A DNA stretch of 32,586 bases from assembly GCA_905234355.1 (NCBI GenBank), contig CAJOHP010000002.1, positions 1-32,586 of the forward strand, in the 5' to 3' direction. Within the stretch, counting starts at the first letter, position 1; each line of letters begins with the position of its first letter. This stretch comes from an uncultured Prevotella sp. (lineage in GTDB: Bacteria > Bacteroidota > Bacteroidia > Bacteroidales > Bacteroidaceae). The translations under genes and the position numbers were made by a program. Positions 8,159-15,613 of this stretch are shown here, one piece after another. Under the pieces are notes generated by a model. It was given only the letters and a program-made list of their open reading frames with translations. It was not told the DNA's origin and made no database searches.

Positions 8159-9093
8159 CTCCAATTAAATTTTTTACCCAAATGATATTTTAACGATTGG
8201 AAGCCCATGAATTCCAATCTTCCCAGACAACTGACAGATTGAAACACGGTTTTCAATTCCTCATAATTACTATACATCGGTTCTTCCACACTTATCACGA
8301 GTCTGTCGTCCTTGACAAGCCACAGGGAATCCTCGTCTCTAGACCCTAACTGACCATTGGATTTTTCCGTCACATAATAGAATCCATCAAAATCGGATAT
8401 GGCATAGTAATGAACATTAAAAGGCCAAAACGTACGTTTCACCTCCATCTGCCCACGCCATACTGTGATTTTCTTATATGGAAGAAGGAATACGAGAAGC
8501 AGACTGCCAAAGAGCAATACTTCAATTGCGCCTAATAAAACCATACCCCACCGTACCGGATTGCCATCAATCAGGTCTGAAAGAGAGGTTGCTACTCCAA
8601 CAAACACTAAGAACAGCATAGAAACCAAGATACCATACAAACGTGACTTTTTATATTCAGATACAACTTCGGCATTGTCTCTTACAATGAAGCCTGACTT
8701 ATCCTTAACCGCAATAGCTGCTTTTATCTCTTCAAAATTCAAGTATAAATTAGAGGCTATACTAACCTGCCGTTCTCCGTTCTTAATCAACCTGAGCACT
8801 TCGCCAGACTTACTATACTCGCTCTGAGCATAGTCAAACTCAGCAAAGCGATAGAACCGTTTCCAGAATGGCAACAGCAAGTTTTGTGTCTCCAACCCAT
8901 CAGCAACAACAATGATGCGCTTTATGGAAGCCAGATAGAAAGCAGAAAAAAGTAAAGCAAATGCAATCCAAACAATTAACAAAGGCAAGATGGCACTCTT
9001 TAATAAGGGAACACCACATAAGGCAAGAACACCAAGTGCTATTTCAACAAGTGTCAGCCACACATACCTTTTATTTAATTGAGAGGTTACCAT
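8155..9093 (-). CDS. Duplicated membrane protein with two PH-like domains, unknown function
   Basis: I do not recognise a named family. The 312 residues appear to contain the same module twice: a pair of membrane segments (about 11-53 and 151-205), each followed by a soluble beta-rich region of about 75 residues. The two soluble regions align by eye: IKRIIVVADGLETQ...FWKRFYRFAEFD...NFEEIKAAI (57-128) and YKKITVWRGQMEVK...FWPFNVHYYAISDFD...NYEELKTVF (206-284). The pattern resembles membrane-anchored bacterial PH-like proteins; that is inference. The gene is visibly more AT-rich than its neighbours, suggesting later acquisition, yet overlaps purT by 4 bases and starts 7 bases after rfbB. Confidence 0.8.
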   Translation of the reverse strand: MVTSQLNKRYVWLTLVEIALGVLALCGVPLLKSAILPLLIVWIAFALLFSAFYLASIKRIIVVADGLETQNLLLPFWKRFYRFAEFDYAQSEYSKSGEVLRLIKNGERQVSIASNLYLNFEEIKAAIAVKDKSGFIVRDNAEVVSEYKKSRLYGILVSMLFLVFVGVATSLSDLIDGNPVRWGMVLLGAIEVLLFGSLLLVFLLPYKKITVWRGQMEVKRTFWPFNVHYYAISDFDGFYYVTEKSNGQLGSRDEDSLWLVKDDRLVISVEEPMYSNYEELKTVFQSVSCLGRLEFMGFQSLKYHLGKKFNWR

Positions 9094-9100
9094 CTACTGA

Positions 9101-10234
9101 CTAGCGGTTATTATACATCTTCTCGTAGTACTTCTGATAGTCACCTGATGTGACGTTGTCGAGCCACTCCTGGTTGTCGAGATACCAGCGCACGGTCTTC
9201 TCTATGCCCTCCTCAAACTGGAGCGAAGGCTCCCAGCCCAGTTCGCGCTGGAGCTTCGACGAGTCGATGGCATAGCGCAGGTCGTGGCCGGCACGGTCGG
9301 TGACATAGGTGATGAGGTCCATGTCCTCGCCCTCCTTGCGGCCGAGCAGGCGGTCGACGGTGCTGATGAGCACACGGATGATGTCGATGTTCTTCCACTC
9401 GTTGAATCCACCTATATTATATGTGTCAGCCGTCTTGCCCTTGTGGAAGATGAGGTCGATGGCCCGTGCATGATCCTCCACATAGAGCCAGTCGCGCACG
9501 TTCTCGCCCTTTCCGTAGACAGGCAGTGGCTTGCGATGGCGTATATTATTTATAAAAAGAGGTATAAGCTTCTCTGGAAACTGATAGGGCCCGTAGTTGT
9601 TGGAGCAGTTGGTCACGACGACGGGCATGCCGTAGGTGTCGTGGAAGGCGCGCACGAAGTGGTCGGACGATGCTTTCGAGGCCGAGTAGGGCGAGTGCGG
9701 CTGATACTTCGTGGTCTCGAGGAAGAACTTCTCTCCGTAGGCCAGATGATGCTCGGCCGAAGAGGCTGTTGTGGTGAACGGAGGCTTGATGCCCTCGGGG
9801 TGTGTCAGTTCGAGTGCACCGTAGACCTCGTCGGTGGAGATATGGTAGAAGCGCTTGCCTTCATACCGCTCGGGCAGCGACTCCCAGTAGAGCTTGGCTG
9901 CCTGAAGGAGCGAGAGGGTGCCCATGACATTGGTGCGTGCAAAGGTGAAGGGGTCCTTGATGGAACGGTCAACATGGCTCTCAGCAGCAAGGTGGATGAT
10001 ACCATCGACCTTCTTGTCCTGCATCAGCTGGTAGAAGGCATCGAAGTCGCAGATGTCCATCTTCACAAACTCATAGTTGGGCTTCTGCTCTATGTCCTTG
10101 AGATTGGCCAGGTTGCCAGCATAGGTCAGCTTGTCCAGGCAGATGATGTGATACTCTGGATACTTGTTTACAAACAGGCGCACGACATGGCTCCCAATGA
10201 AGCCGGCGCCACCGGTGATGACGATTGTTTTCAT
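9101..10234 (-). CDS. rfbB: RfbB/RmlB: dTDP-glucose 4,6-dehydratase
   Basis: This 377-residue short-chain dehydrogenase/reductase-fold enzyme converts dTDP-glucose to dTDP-4-keto-6-deoxyglucose. Visible motifs are the NAD-binding GGAGFIGSH (8-16), the catalytic Thr134-Asp135-Glu136 triplet (HISTDEVYG), and Tyr183-x3-Lys187 (YSASK). The C-terminal RAGHDLRYAIDSSKLQRELGW block is standard for RmlB. RmlA, RmlC and RmlD are not in this window, so this copy may serve a different dTDP-sugar branch together with the FdtA-like isomerase downstream. The ATG overlaps the stop of the small membrane protein gene by 4 bases (ATGA). Confidence 0.95.
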   Translation of the reverse strand: MKTIVITGGAGFIGSHVVRLFVNKYPEYHIICLDKLTYAGNLANLKDIEQKPNYEFVKMDICDFDAFYQLMQDKKVDGIIHLAAESHVDRSIKDPFTFARTNVMGTLSLLQAAKLYWESLPERYEGKRFYHISTDEVYGALELTHPEGIKPPFTTTASSAEHHLAYGEKFFLETTKYQPHSPYSASKASSDHFVRAFHDTYGMPVVVTNCSNNYGPYQFPEKLIPLFINNIRHRKPLPVYGKGENVRDWLYVEDHARAIDLIFHKGKTADTYNIGGFNEWKNIDIIRVLISTVDRLLGRKEGEDMDLITYVTDRAGHDLRYAIDSSKLQRELGWEPSLQFEEGIEKTVRWYLDNQEWLDNVTSGDYQKYYEKMYNNR

Positions 10235-10416
10235 ATCTCTTCGTTTTTATGCTTATTCTTTAGAAACAGTCCCACGACGAACATGGTGAGGAAAGCCACG
10301 CCAAACGTATTGGAGGCCGTCTGCCACGACTCCTCCAGTCCGAGTACGTAGCTCAGTAGCGTGCAGACCGCAGCTACTATGGTGCAGATGAGCAGTTCAG
10401 CGGCTATTTTCTTCAT
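10231..10416 (-). CDS. Small two-pass membrane protein, unknown function
   Basis: This 61-residue protein has two hydrophobic segments (about 4-26 and 38-52) and a charged tail (KNKHKNEEI). It overlaps the MATE gene upstream by 20 bases and rfbB downstream by 4 bases, so it is almost certainly translated as part of the operon. I recognise no domain. It could be an accessory of the neighbouring transporter or simply a small conserved membrane protein. Confidence 0.72.
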   Translation of the reverse strand: MKKIAAELLICTIVAAVCTLLSYVLGLEESWQTASNTFGVAFLTMFVVGLFLKNKHKNEEI

Positions 10417-11791
10417 ACCATCTGTTGTTTAGTGCGTCGACGGTCTTCGGCGCCCTTATTTTTCTGAGATACCACCACAGCACAGGCAGGGTGAAGAGGA
10501 ATGCCGCGAAGTCGCTTGCCGGCATGGAGAACCAGACGCCGTCGAGCTGCCAGAACAGCGGGAACACGTATGCCATGGGGAGCAGCAGCAGCAACTGCCT
10601 GGACAGCGAGAGCCAGATGCTCACCTTCACCTTGCCGATGCTCTGGAAGAAGTTGGTGATGACGGCCTGCGACCCCACCACAGGAAAGACGAGCATGTCG
10701 ATGCAGAGTCCGCGTTCAGCCATGTCGATGAGTGTGGCATCGGTAGTGAAGATGCGTGCTATCTGCCTGGCGAACAGCATGGTGACAGCCCATCCGGCCA
10801 GCAGTATGGCCGTGGCCACGGCAATGGCTAACCAAAGGCAGCGCAGCATGCGGTCGTACTTCCGGGCACCGAAGTTGTAGCCCACGATGGGCTGCATGCC
10901 CTGCGTCACGCCGATGACAAACATAAAGAACACCATGACCATGGAGTTGGCTATGCTGTAGGCCCCCACGGCCATGTCGCCGCCATAAGCCACAAACTGG
11001 TTGTTCATGAAGATGACGATGATGCACGACGTGGCGTTCATCAGGAAGGGTGAGATGCCTATGGCTATGATGTTGCGCACCAGTTCGGCTTTCAGCCGGT
11101 AGATGCCCCGCTTGAGGTGCAGCAGCTCGCTGGGATTGCTGAAGAGCCACATCTGCCAGCCGAGGGCCAGCGTCTGTGAGGCGACGGTGGCCAGCGCCGC
11201 ACCGCGTATGCCCCAGCGGAACCACCAGACGAAGGCCACGACGAGCACGATGTTGCAAGCCACGGTGAAGAGCACTGAGTACATGGCGTGACGGGGCTTG
11301 CCCGAGGCACGCAGCACGGCGTTCATGCCGAAATACATGTGGGTGATCACGTTGCCCGCCAAGATGACCTGCATGAACTCCCGTGCATAGGGCAGCGTGA
11401 CGTCGCTGGCACCAAAGAAACGCAGGATGGGGTCGAGGAAGACGAGACAGACAACCATGAAGGAAAAGCCGATGATGAGGTTGAGTGTCACGGTGTTGCC
11501 CAGCAGATGGCCCGCTGCGAGATAGTCGCGCTGGCCGAGCTTCACCGAGATGCACGTCGAGGCACCCACGCCCACAGCCGCGCCGAAGGCACCGCTCAGG
11601 TTCATGAAGGGAAAGGTGATGCCCAGGCCGGCAATGGCCTCAGGGCCTACCACCTGGCCTATGACCGACCGGTCGATAATATTGTAGAGCGACGAGGCCA
11701 CCATCGCCACCATGGCAGGCAGCGCATACTGCCACAACAGGGTGCCTACAGGCCGCGTGCCCAGCTCAAGTGCCGCTTTCTTGTTGTCCAT
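10397..11791 (-). CDS. MATE family efflux/export transporter
   Basis: This 464-residue protein has about 12 membrane segments, the usual MATE size. The N-terminal segment (LGTRPVGTLLWQYALPAMVAM) and the internal pseudo-repeat with PIVGYNFGARKYDRM are typical of multidrug and toxic compound extrusion proteins driven by Na+ or H+. The ATG at 11791 (MDNKKAALELG) is preferred over the 24-residue-longer frame because the longer frame would start upstream of the promoter box at 11807-11814. It is the first gene of the eight-gene minus operon. A sugar-related role (lipid-linked flippase) is possible from context, but the sequence looks like MATE rather than Wzx. Confidence 0.9.
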   Translation of the reverse strand: MDNKKAALELGTRPVGTLLWQYALPAMVAMVASSLYNIIDRSVIGQVVGPEAIAGLGITFPFMNLSGAFGAAVGVGASTCISVKLGQRDYLAAGHLLGNTVTLNLIIGFSFMVVCLVFLDPILRFFGASDVTLPYAREFMQVILAGNVITHMYFGMNAVLRASGKPRHAMYSVLFTVACNIVLVVAFVWWFRWGIRGAALATVASQTLALGWQMWLFSNPSELLHLKRGIYRLKAELVRNIIAIGISPFLMNATSCIIVIFMNNQFVAYGGDMAVGAYSIANSMVMVFFMFVIGVTQGMQPIVGYNFGARKYDRMLRCLWLAIAVATAILLAGWAVTMLFARQIARIFTTDATLIDMAERGLCIDMLVFPVVGSQAVITNFFQSIGKVKVSIWLSLSRQLLLLLPMAYVFPLFWQLDGVWFSMPASDFAAFLFTLPVLWWYLRKIRAPKTVDALNNRWYEENSR

Positions 11792-11806
11792 AATAAAAAG
11801 AATGTG

Positions 11807-11838
11807 CAAAGATAAGCATTTTCCACGACACCACCAAA
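11807..11838 (-). promoter_or_regulatory. Promoter of the MATE-to-acyltransferase operon
   Basis: The minus strand reads TATCTTTG at the -7 position (11807-11814), with TTTG at 11835-11838 exactly 20 bases upstream. This is a good match to the Bacteroidetes promoter, 15 bases before the MATE ATG. As no other box was found before the following seven genes, it probably drives the whole operon. Confidence 0.75.
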
Positions 11839-11895
11839 TTCTGCAACACAAAAGAGTCGGCACGGCACTTATCGAGGCACTTTTCGCTGTTGCCG

Positions 11896-11927
11896 TTTGG
11901 CCGTTTCAGAAAAAAGGCGTAACTTTG
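11896..11927 (+). promoter_or_regulatory. Promoter of the S8 protease-xseAB operon
   Basis: TTTG at 11896-11899 and TAACTTTG at 11920-11927 with a 20-base spacer match the Bacteroidetes -33/-7 pair. It is divergent from the MATE operon promoter about 100 bases away, and the protease ATG follows 29 bases later. Confidence 0.78.
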
Positions 11928-11956
11928 CGCCCTATATCACCGATAACAAAAAAACT

Positions 11957-13369
11957 ATGCACCGCATACTACTCACCCTACTCACCCTGCTGACAGCCGT
12001 CTGTTGTCCTGCAGCGAAGATAAAATATCCCGGACCGAAGTCTTACATCTACCGCTACTACCTGCGCGACAAGCAGGACTGCGGCTACAGTGTCAGTCAG
12101 CCTTCCCGGTTCCTGTCGGCCAAAGCCATAGAGCGGCGCCGCAGGCAGCACCTGAAGGTCGACGTGAGCGACCTGCCCGTGAGCAAGAAATATCTGAGTC
12201 TCTTTCGCGAAAAGGGAGCCCAAGTGTTGGGCACCAGCCGGTGGAACAACACCGTCGTGGTGCGCTCTGCCGACTCATTGCTGCTGCAGCGCCTGGCCCA
12301 GCTGCCCTGCGTCAGTGAAGCCAGGATGGTGTGGCTGTCGCCCGACTCCATCGATGCGCCGGAAGACGTCAGGTGGAACGTCAGGGAGCAATTCCAACGG
12401 TGGGACTCCGTCCCCAACGACCCCTACGGCATGAGCCGGCCGCAGATAGAAGCACTCGGGGGCAACCGTCTGCACGAGATAGGGCTGAGGGGCGAGGGCG
12501 TGACCATTGCCGTGCTCGACGGCGGCTTTCAGAATGCCGACCGCATACCCTGCCTGCAGCACCTGCACCTGAACGGTGTCCACAACTTCGTGCCCGCCCC
12601 CGTCAGCACGGCCGGAAGCAATGCCACGCTCTGGGGCATCTACGACGGCATAGACCATGGCACAAAGGTGCTCTCGGTGCTCGCTGCCGATGCGCCCGAG
12701 GTGATGATGGGCACTGCCACCGCCGCCACCTACTGGCTGCTGCGCTGCGAAGACCCTCAGACGGAGCAGCCCGTCGAGGAAGACTACTGGGCCATGGCTG
12801 CCGAATGGGCCGACTCGGTAGGGGCCGACATCATCAGCTCGTCGCTCGGCTACAATGAGTACGACCACGACCTGGGGTCCTACCGCCTGCAGGACCTCGA
12901 CGGACAGACCGCGCTCATCTCGCGCACGGCATCGATGCTGGCCAGAAAAGGCATCGTGCACTGCAACTCGGCAGGCAACTCAGGCATGTATGCCTGGAAA
13001 AAGATAGGCGTGCCCGCCGATGCACGCGACATCCTGTCAGTGGGGGCGCTCGACACGAAAGGCAAGATAGCCCCATTTTCCAGCGTAGGCCCGTCGCAAG
13101 ACATGCGCGTGAAGCCCGACGTGGTGGCCTTAGGCGCGCCCACCACACTCGTCTCCGGCCGCGGACTGCTGGCCCGCGACATGGGCACGTCGTTCTCCAC
13201 ACCGCTCGTGGCCGGCCTCGTGGCTTGCCTCTGGCAGGGGCTGCCCGGCAAGACGGCTCTGGAAATCATGGAGCTGGTCAGGCAGAGCGCCACACTAAGC
13301 CAAGAGCCCGACAATGTCTATGGCTACGGCGTGCCCGACTTCTGGCAAGCCTACCTGAGAGGGCAATGA
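11957..13369 (+). CDS. Secreted subtilisin-like S8 family serine peptidase
   Basis: This 470-residue protein starts with a signal peptide (MHRILLTLLTLLTAVCCPAA). Its Cys residues near position 16 could instead make it a lipoprotein, although the lipobox is poor. A prodomain-like region follows to about residue 165, then a subtilisin catalytic domain with Asp188 (VLDGG), His234 (DHGTKVLS), oxyanion-hole Asn341 (SAGNSG) and Ser412 (GTSFSTP). There is no C-terminal type 9 sorting domain; the protein ends just after the catalytic domain. The start is the ATG after the promoter, not the earlier in-frame ATG that lies upstream of the -7 box. Its TGA overlaps an ATG in frame with xseA. Substrate unknown. 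Confidence 0.92.
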   Translation: MHRILLTLLTLLTAVCCPAAKIKYPGPKSYIYRYYLRDKQDCGYSVSQPSRFLSAKAIERRRRQHLKVDVSDLPVSKKYLSLFREKGAQVLGTSRWNNTVVVRSADSLLLQRLAQLPCVSEARMVWLSPDSIDAPEDVRWNVREQFQRWDSVPNDPYGMSRPQIEALGGNRLHEIGLRGEGVTIAVLDGGFQNADRIPCLQHLHLNGVHNFVPAPVSTAGSNATLWGIYDGIDHGTKVLSVLAADAPEVMMGTATAATYWLLRCEDPQTEQPVEEDYWAMAAEWADSVGADIISSSLGYNEYDHDLGSYRLQDLDGQTALISRTASMLARKGIVHCNSAGNSGMYAWKKIGVPADARDILSVGALDTKGKIAPFSSVGPSQDMRVKPDVVALGAPTTLVSGRGLLARDMGTSFSTPLVAGLVACLWQGLPGKTALEIMELVRQSATLSQEPDNVYGYGVPDFWQAYLRGQ

Positions 13370-14877
13370 CACGCACACACGAGCCTCTGCTTTCCCAAGA
13401 GCGAAGAGACACGAGCCAGACAGACGAAGCTATGAACAGATACAATAAAGGATTCAGCAACAGCCATCCCTCACTTTGGCAACACCTTGACGGCTCTTCC
13501 AGCTCGGCAGAGCCCGCTGGCTCCGACGGCGGCACGGCGCCTACGCTCAGCCTCTTTGAGCTGAACGGCCTGGTGCGACAGACCATCGAGCAGGTGCTCG
13601 ACCGCGAGTACTGGGTAGAAGCCGAGCTCAGCGAATGCAGGGAGAACAATGGGCACTGCTACATGGAACTGGTGGAGAAAGACGCCCGGGGCAACACCCC
13701 CATAGCCCGTGCACAGGCTAAGTGCTGGCGAAGCACGTGGAGCATGGTGCGCCCACACTTCGAGCGCATCACCGGACAGCAGATGCACGCCGGCATGAAA
13801 GTGAAGCTGAAGGTCTACCCGCAGTTTCACGAGGCCTACGGATTCTCATGGATAGTGACCGACATCGACCCCACCTTCACCTTGGGCGACCTAGCCCGCC
13901 GCCGGCAGGAAATCGTCCGACAGCTGAAGGAAGAAGGCGTCTTCGACCTGCAGCGCGAGCTCCCACTGCCGCTCTTCTGCCAGCGCATAGCCGTCATCTC
14001 CGCACCGACGGCCGCCGGCTATGGCGACTTCACAGACGAGCTGCTACAGAACCCCTACGGACTGGCATTCGCCGTAAAACTCTTCCCCGCCGTGATGCAG
14101 GGTGAACAGGTGGAACAGAGCATCATCGACGCACTCAACCAGATATATGCGTCAGCCACCGGCGACGCCGGCGACACGCAGGCTTTCGACTGCGTGGTCA
14201 TCATCCGCGGCGGCGGCAGCACAAGCGACCTCTCCGGCTTCGACACACTGGCCCTGGCAGAGAATGTGGCGCAGTTTCCCCTGCCCGTCATCACCGGTAT
14301 AGGCCACGACCGCGACGAGAGCGTGCTCGACATGGTGAGCCACACCCGCGTAAAGACCCCTACAGCAGCCGCCGACTTTCTCATCGACCACCTGCGAGGC
14401 GTGCAGCAGCGCGTCGACAGCAGCGAGGAGCGGCTCCTGCACCACGTGCAGCAAGCCATGGAGATGGAGCGCATGCGCCTCGGCCGCCTTGCCGAACGCA
14501 TCCCCCCGCTCTTCTCGCTCGTGAGCACACGGCAGCAGGCACGCCTAGACAGCCTGACACAGCAGCTCACCGCAGCCATCGACAACCAGTTGCAGCGGCA
14601 GCTCGCACTCTTGCCCATGTTCCACACCAGACTCGCGGCAGCCACGGCGAGGGTGATGCTCGAGCAGCAGCACCGACTACAGCTGCTCCAACAGCGCACC
14701 GCTTCGCTCGACCCCGCCATCCTGCTGCGCCGGGGCTACAGCATCACCCTGCACAACGGCAAGGCACTCACCGACAGCACCCTCATAGCCCCTGGCGACG
14801 AGATAGAGACACGCCTCAGCCAAGGCTCTCTCCGCTCTACCGTCACACTCACGGCAGTGCAGCCACCTGCTCCATGA
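13366..14877 (+). CDS. xseA: XseA: exodeoxyribonuclease VII large subunit
   Basis: The product has an N-terminal OB-fold region (LSLFELNGLVRQTIEQVLDR...YWVEAELSE) and the Exonuc_VII_L catalytic region with AVISAPTAAGYGDF, CVVIIRGGGSTSDLSGFD and PVITGIGHDRDESVLD. The coiled-coil C-terminus ends with the RGYSIT block common in XseA. It degrades single-stranded DNA with XseB. The start at 13366 overlaps the protease stop as ATGA and gives 503 residues; an ATG at 13432 gives 481. The family domain begins about residue 60, so both are possible, and the extra N-terminus is low-complexity. Confidence 0.93.
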   Translation: MTRTHEPLLSQERRDTSQTDEAMNRYNKGFSNSHPSLWQHLDGSSSSAEPAGSDGGTAPTLSLFELNGLVRQTIEQVLDREYWVEAELSECRENNGHCYMELVEKDARGNTPIARAQAKCWRSTWSMVRPHFERITGQQMHAGMKVKLKVYPQFHEAYGFSWIVTDIDPTFTLGDLARRRQEIVRQLKEEGVFDLQRELPLPLFCQRIAVISAPTAAGYGDFTDELLQNPYGLAFAVKLFPAVMQGEQVEQSIIDALNQIYASATGDAGDTQAFDCVVIIRGGGSTSDLSGFDTLALAENVAQFPLPVITGIGHDRDESVLDMVSHTRVKTPTAAADFLIDHLRGVQQRVDSSEERLLHHVQQAMEMERMRLGRLAERIPPLFSLVSTRQQARLDSLTQQLTAAIDNQLQRQLALLPMFHTRLAAATARVMLEQQHRLQLLQQRTASLDPAILLRRGYSITLHNGKALTDSTLIAPGDEIETRLSQGSLRSTVTLTAVQPPAP

Positions 14878-14979
14878 GGCGGCACGCGGCACAACCCGAC
14901 ACGTAGGTTGCCACCATGTCGCAACCACCATCAGCAATCACATATAGTAACCACAAAAGAAGAATACACCTCCCCAACA

Positions 14980-15159
14980 ATGAAATACGAAGAAGCACTG
15001 CAACAACTGGAGACCATCGTCAAGAAGATGGAGGCCGGCGAGTACGACATCGACCAGCTCTCCGAACAGCTGAAAGAAGCCCAGAAGCTCATCAAGCTCT
15101 GCCGCGACAAACTCACCAAGACCGACGCCGACATCAAAAAGATACTCGGCAAAGAGTAA
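14980..15159 (+). CDS. xseB: XseB: exodeoxyribonuclease VII small subunit
   Basis: This 59-residue helical protein begins MKYEEALQQLETIVKKMEAG and contains DIDQLSEQLKEAQKLIKLCRDKL, the standard XseB pattern. It binds several-to-one to the XseA coiled coil. The ATG at 14980 begins the family N-terminus; the earlier in-frame start would add 24 unrelated residues. It lies 102 bases after xseA on the same strand without an obvious promoter between. Confidence 0.93.
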   Translation: MKYEEALQQLETIVKKMEAGEYDIDQLSEQLKEAQKLIKLCRDKLTKTDADIKKILGKE

Positions 15160-15160
15160 G

Positions 15161-15177
15161 GCAAAAGGCCTTTTTGC
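15161..15177 (+). terminator. Possible terminator after xseB
   Basis: GCAAAAGG directly meets CCTTTTTGC two bases after the xseB stop. The stem is short and A/T-rich, so it is only a weak candidate for ending the protease-xseAB transcript. Confidence 0.35.
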
Positions 15178-15207
15178 TGACATACTGCTCAAATGACAGC
15201 TAAAAAA

Positions 15208-15239
15208 TTTGGCAGATTCGCTTTTTTGCCGTAACTTTG
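15208..15239 (+). promoter_or_regulatory. Promoter of the small-membrane-protein-ilvE operon
   Basis: TTTG at 15208-15211 and TAACTTTG at 15232-15239 are spaced by 20 bases. The -7 box ends only four bases before the next ATG (15244), so the transcript would be leaderless or almost so. Confidence 0.72.
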
Positions 15240-15243
15240 CGCT

Positions 15244-15480
15244 ATGAATCAGAAGAATAAGCGCGAACGCATCACTCCTGCAGAACGGAAAGAAGCCTAC
15301 AAAGAGGTCAGTAAGTTTGTCCTTGACATCGCCAAACTGGTCTTTGCAGGTGTCATTCTGGCAAGCATCATGGATATGGATCTTGATAAGATTTATGTCT
15401 TCGTGATGGGCATCATCATTGTCATTGGGCTGACCATGCTGGGCGCATTTTTTTATTATGTTTCAATTAAAAAATACTGA
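15244..15480 (+). CDS. Small membrane protein, DUF6722-like
   Basis: This 78-residue protein has a charged N-terminus (MNQKNKRERITPAERKEAYK) and two membrane segments (about 27-42 and 51-74). It resembles small Bacteroidetes membrane proteins of the DUF6722 type; function is unknown. No Shine-Dalgarno-like sequence precedes the ATG, and the promoter -7 box ends four bases upstream. A 37-residue membrane protein follows after three bases, and the two were probably made together. Confidence 0.75.
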   Translation: MNQKNKRERITPAERKEAYKEVSKFVLDIAKLVFAGVILASIMDMDLDKIYVFVMGIIIVIGLTMLGAFFYYVSIKKY

Positions 15481-15483
15481 ATT

Positions 15484-15597
15484 ATGGCATTCTTAGCAGT
15501 TTCTGGAATTATGACCTTATTCATTGCCGCGTTTGCACTATGGGTGGCCATCTATGAGCACAACCGCTCAAAGCGACTTGAACTGGAGCAACAATAA
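15484..15597 (+). CDS. 37-residue single-pass membrane protein
   Basis: A short ORF begins MAFLAVSGIMTLFIAAFALW and ends VAIYEHNRSKRLELEQQ. It has one hydrophobic segment (about 3-24) and a charged cytoplasmic-like tail. It starts three bases after the stop of the preceding small membrane gene and ends 16 bases before the ilvE start, so spacing and membrane character suggest a real gene rather than chance. Function is unknown; a partner for the upstream membrane protein is a reasonable guess. Confidence 0.62.
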   Translation: MAFLAVSGIMTLFIAAFALWVAIYEHNRSKRLELEQQ

Positions 15598-15613
15598 TTA
15601 CATCACAACCGAT

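Noticed and set aside
9284..10351. Plus-strand frame of 355 codons opposite rfbB
   Set aside because: It is the antisense shadow of a clear rfbB gene and has no promoter or domain.
11792..11863. 24-residue N-terminal extension of the MATE protein
   Set aside because: The extension would begin upstream of the -7 box and has no family resemblance; the ATG at 11791 is better.
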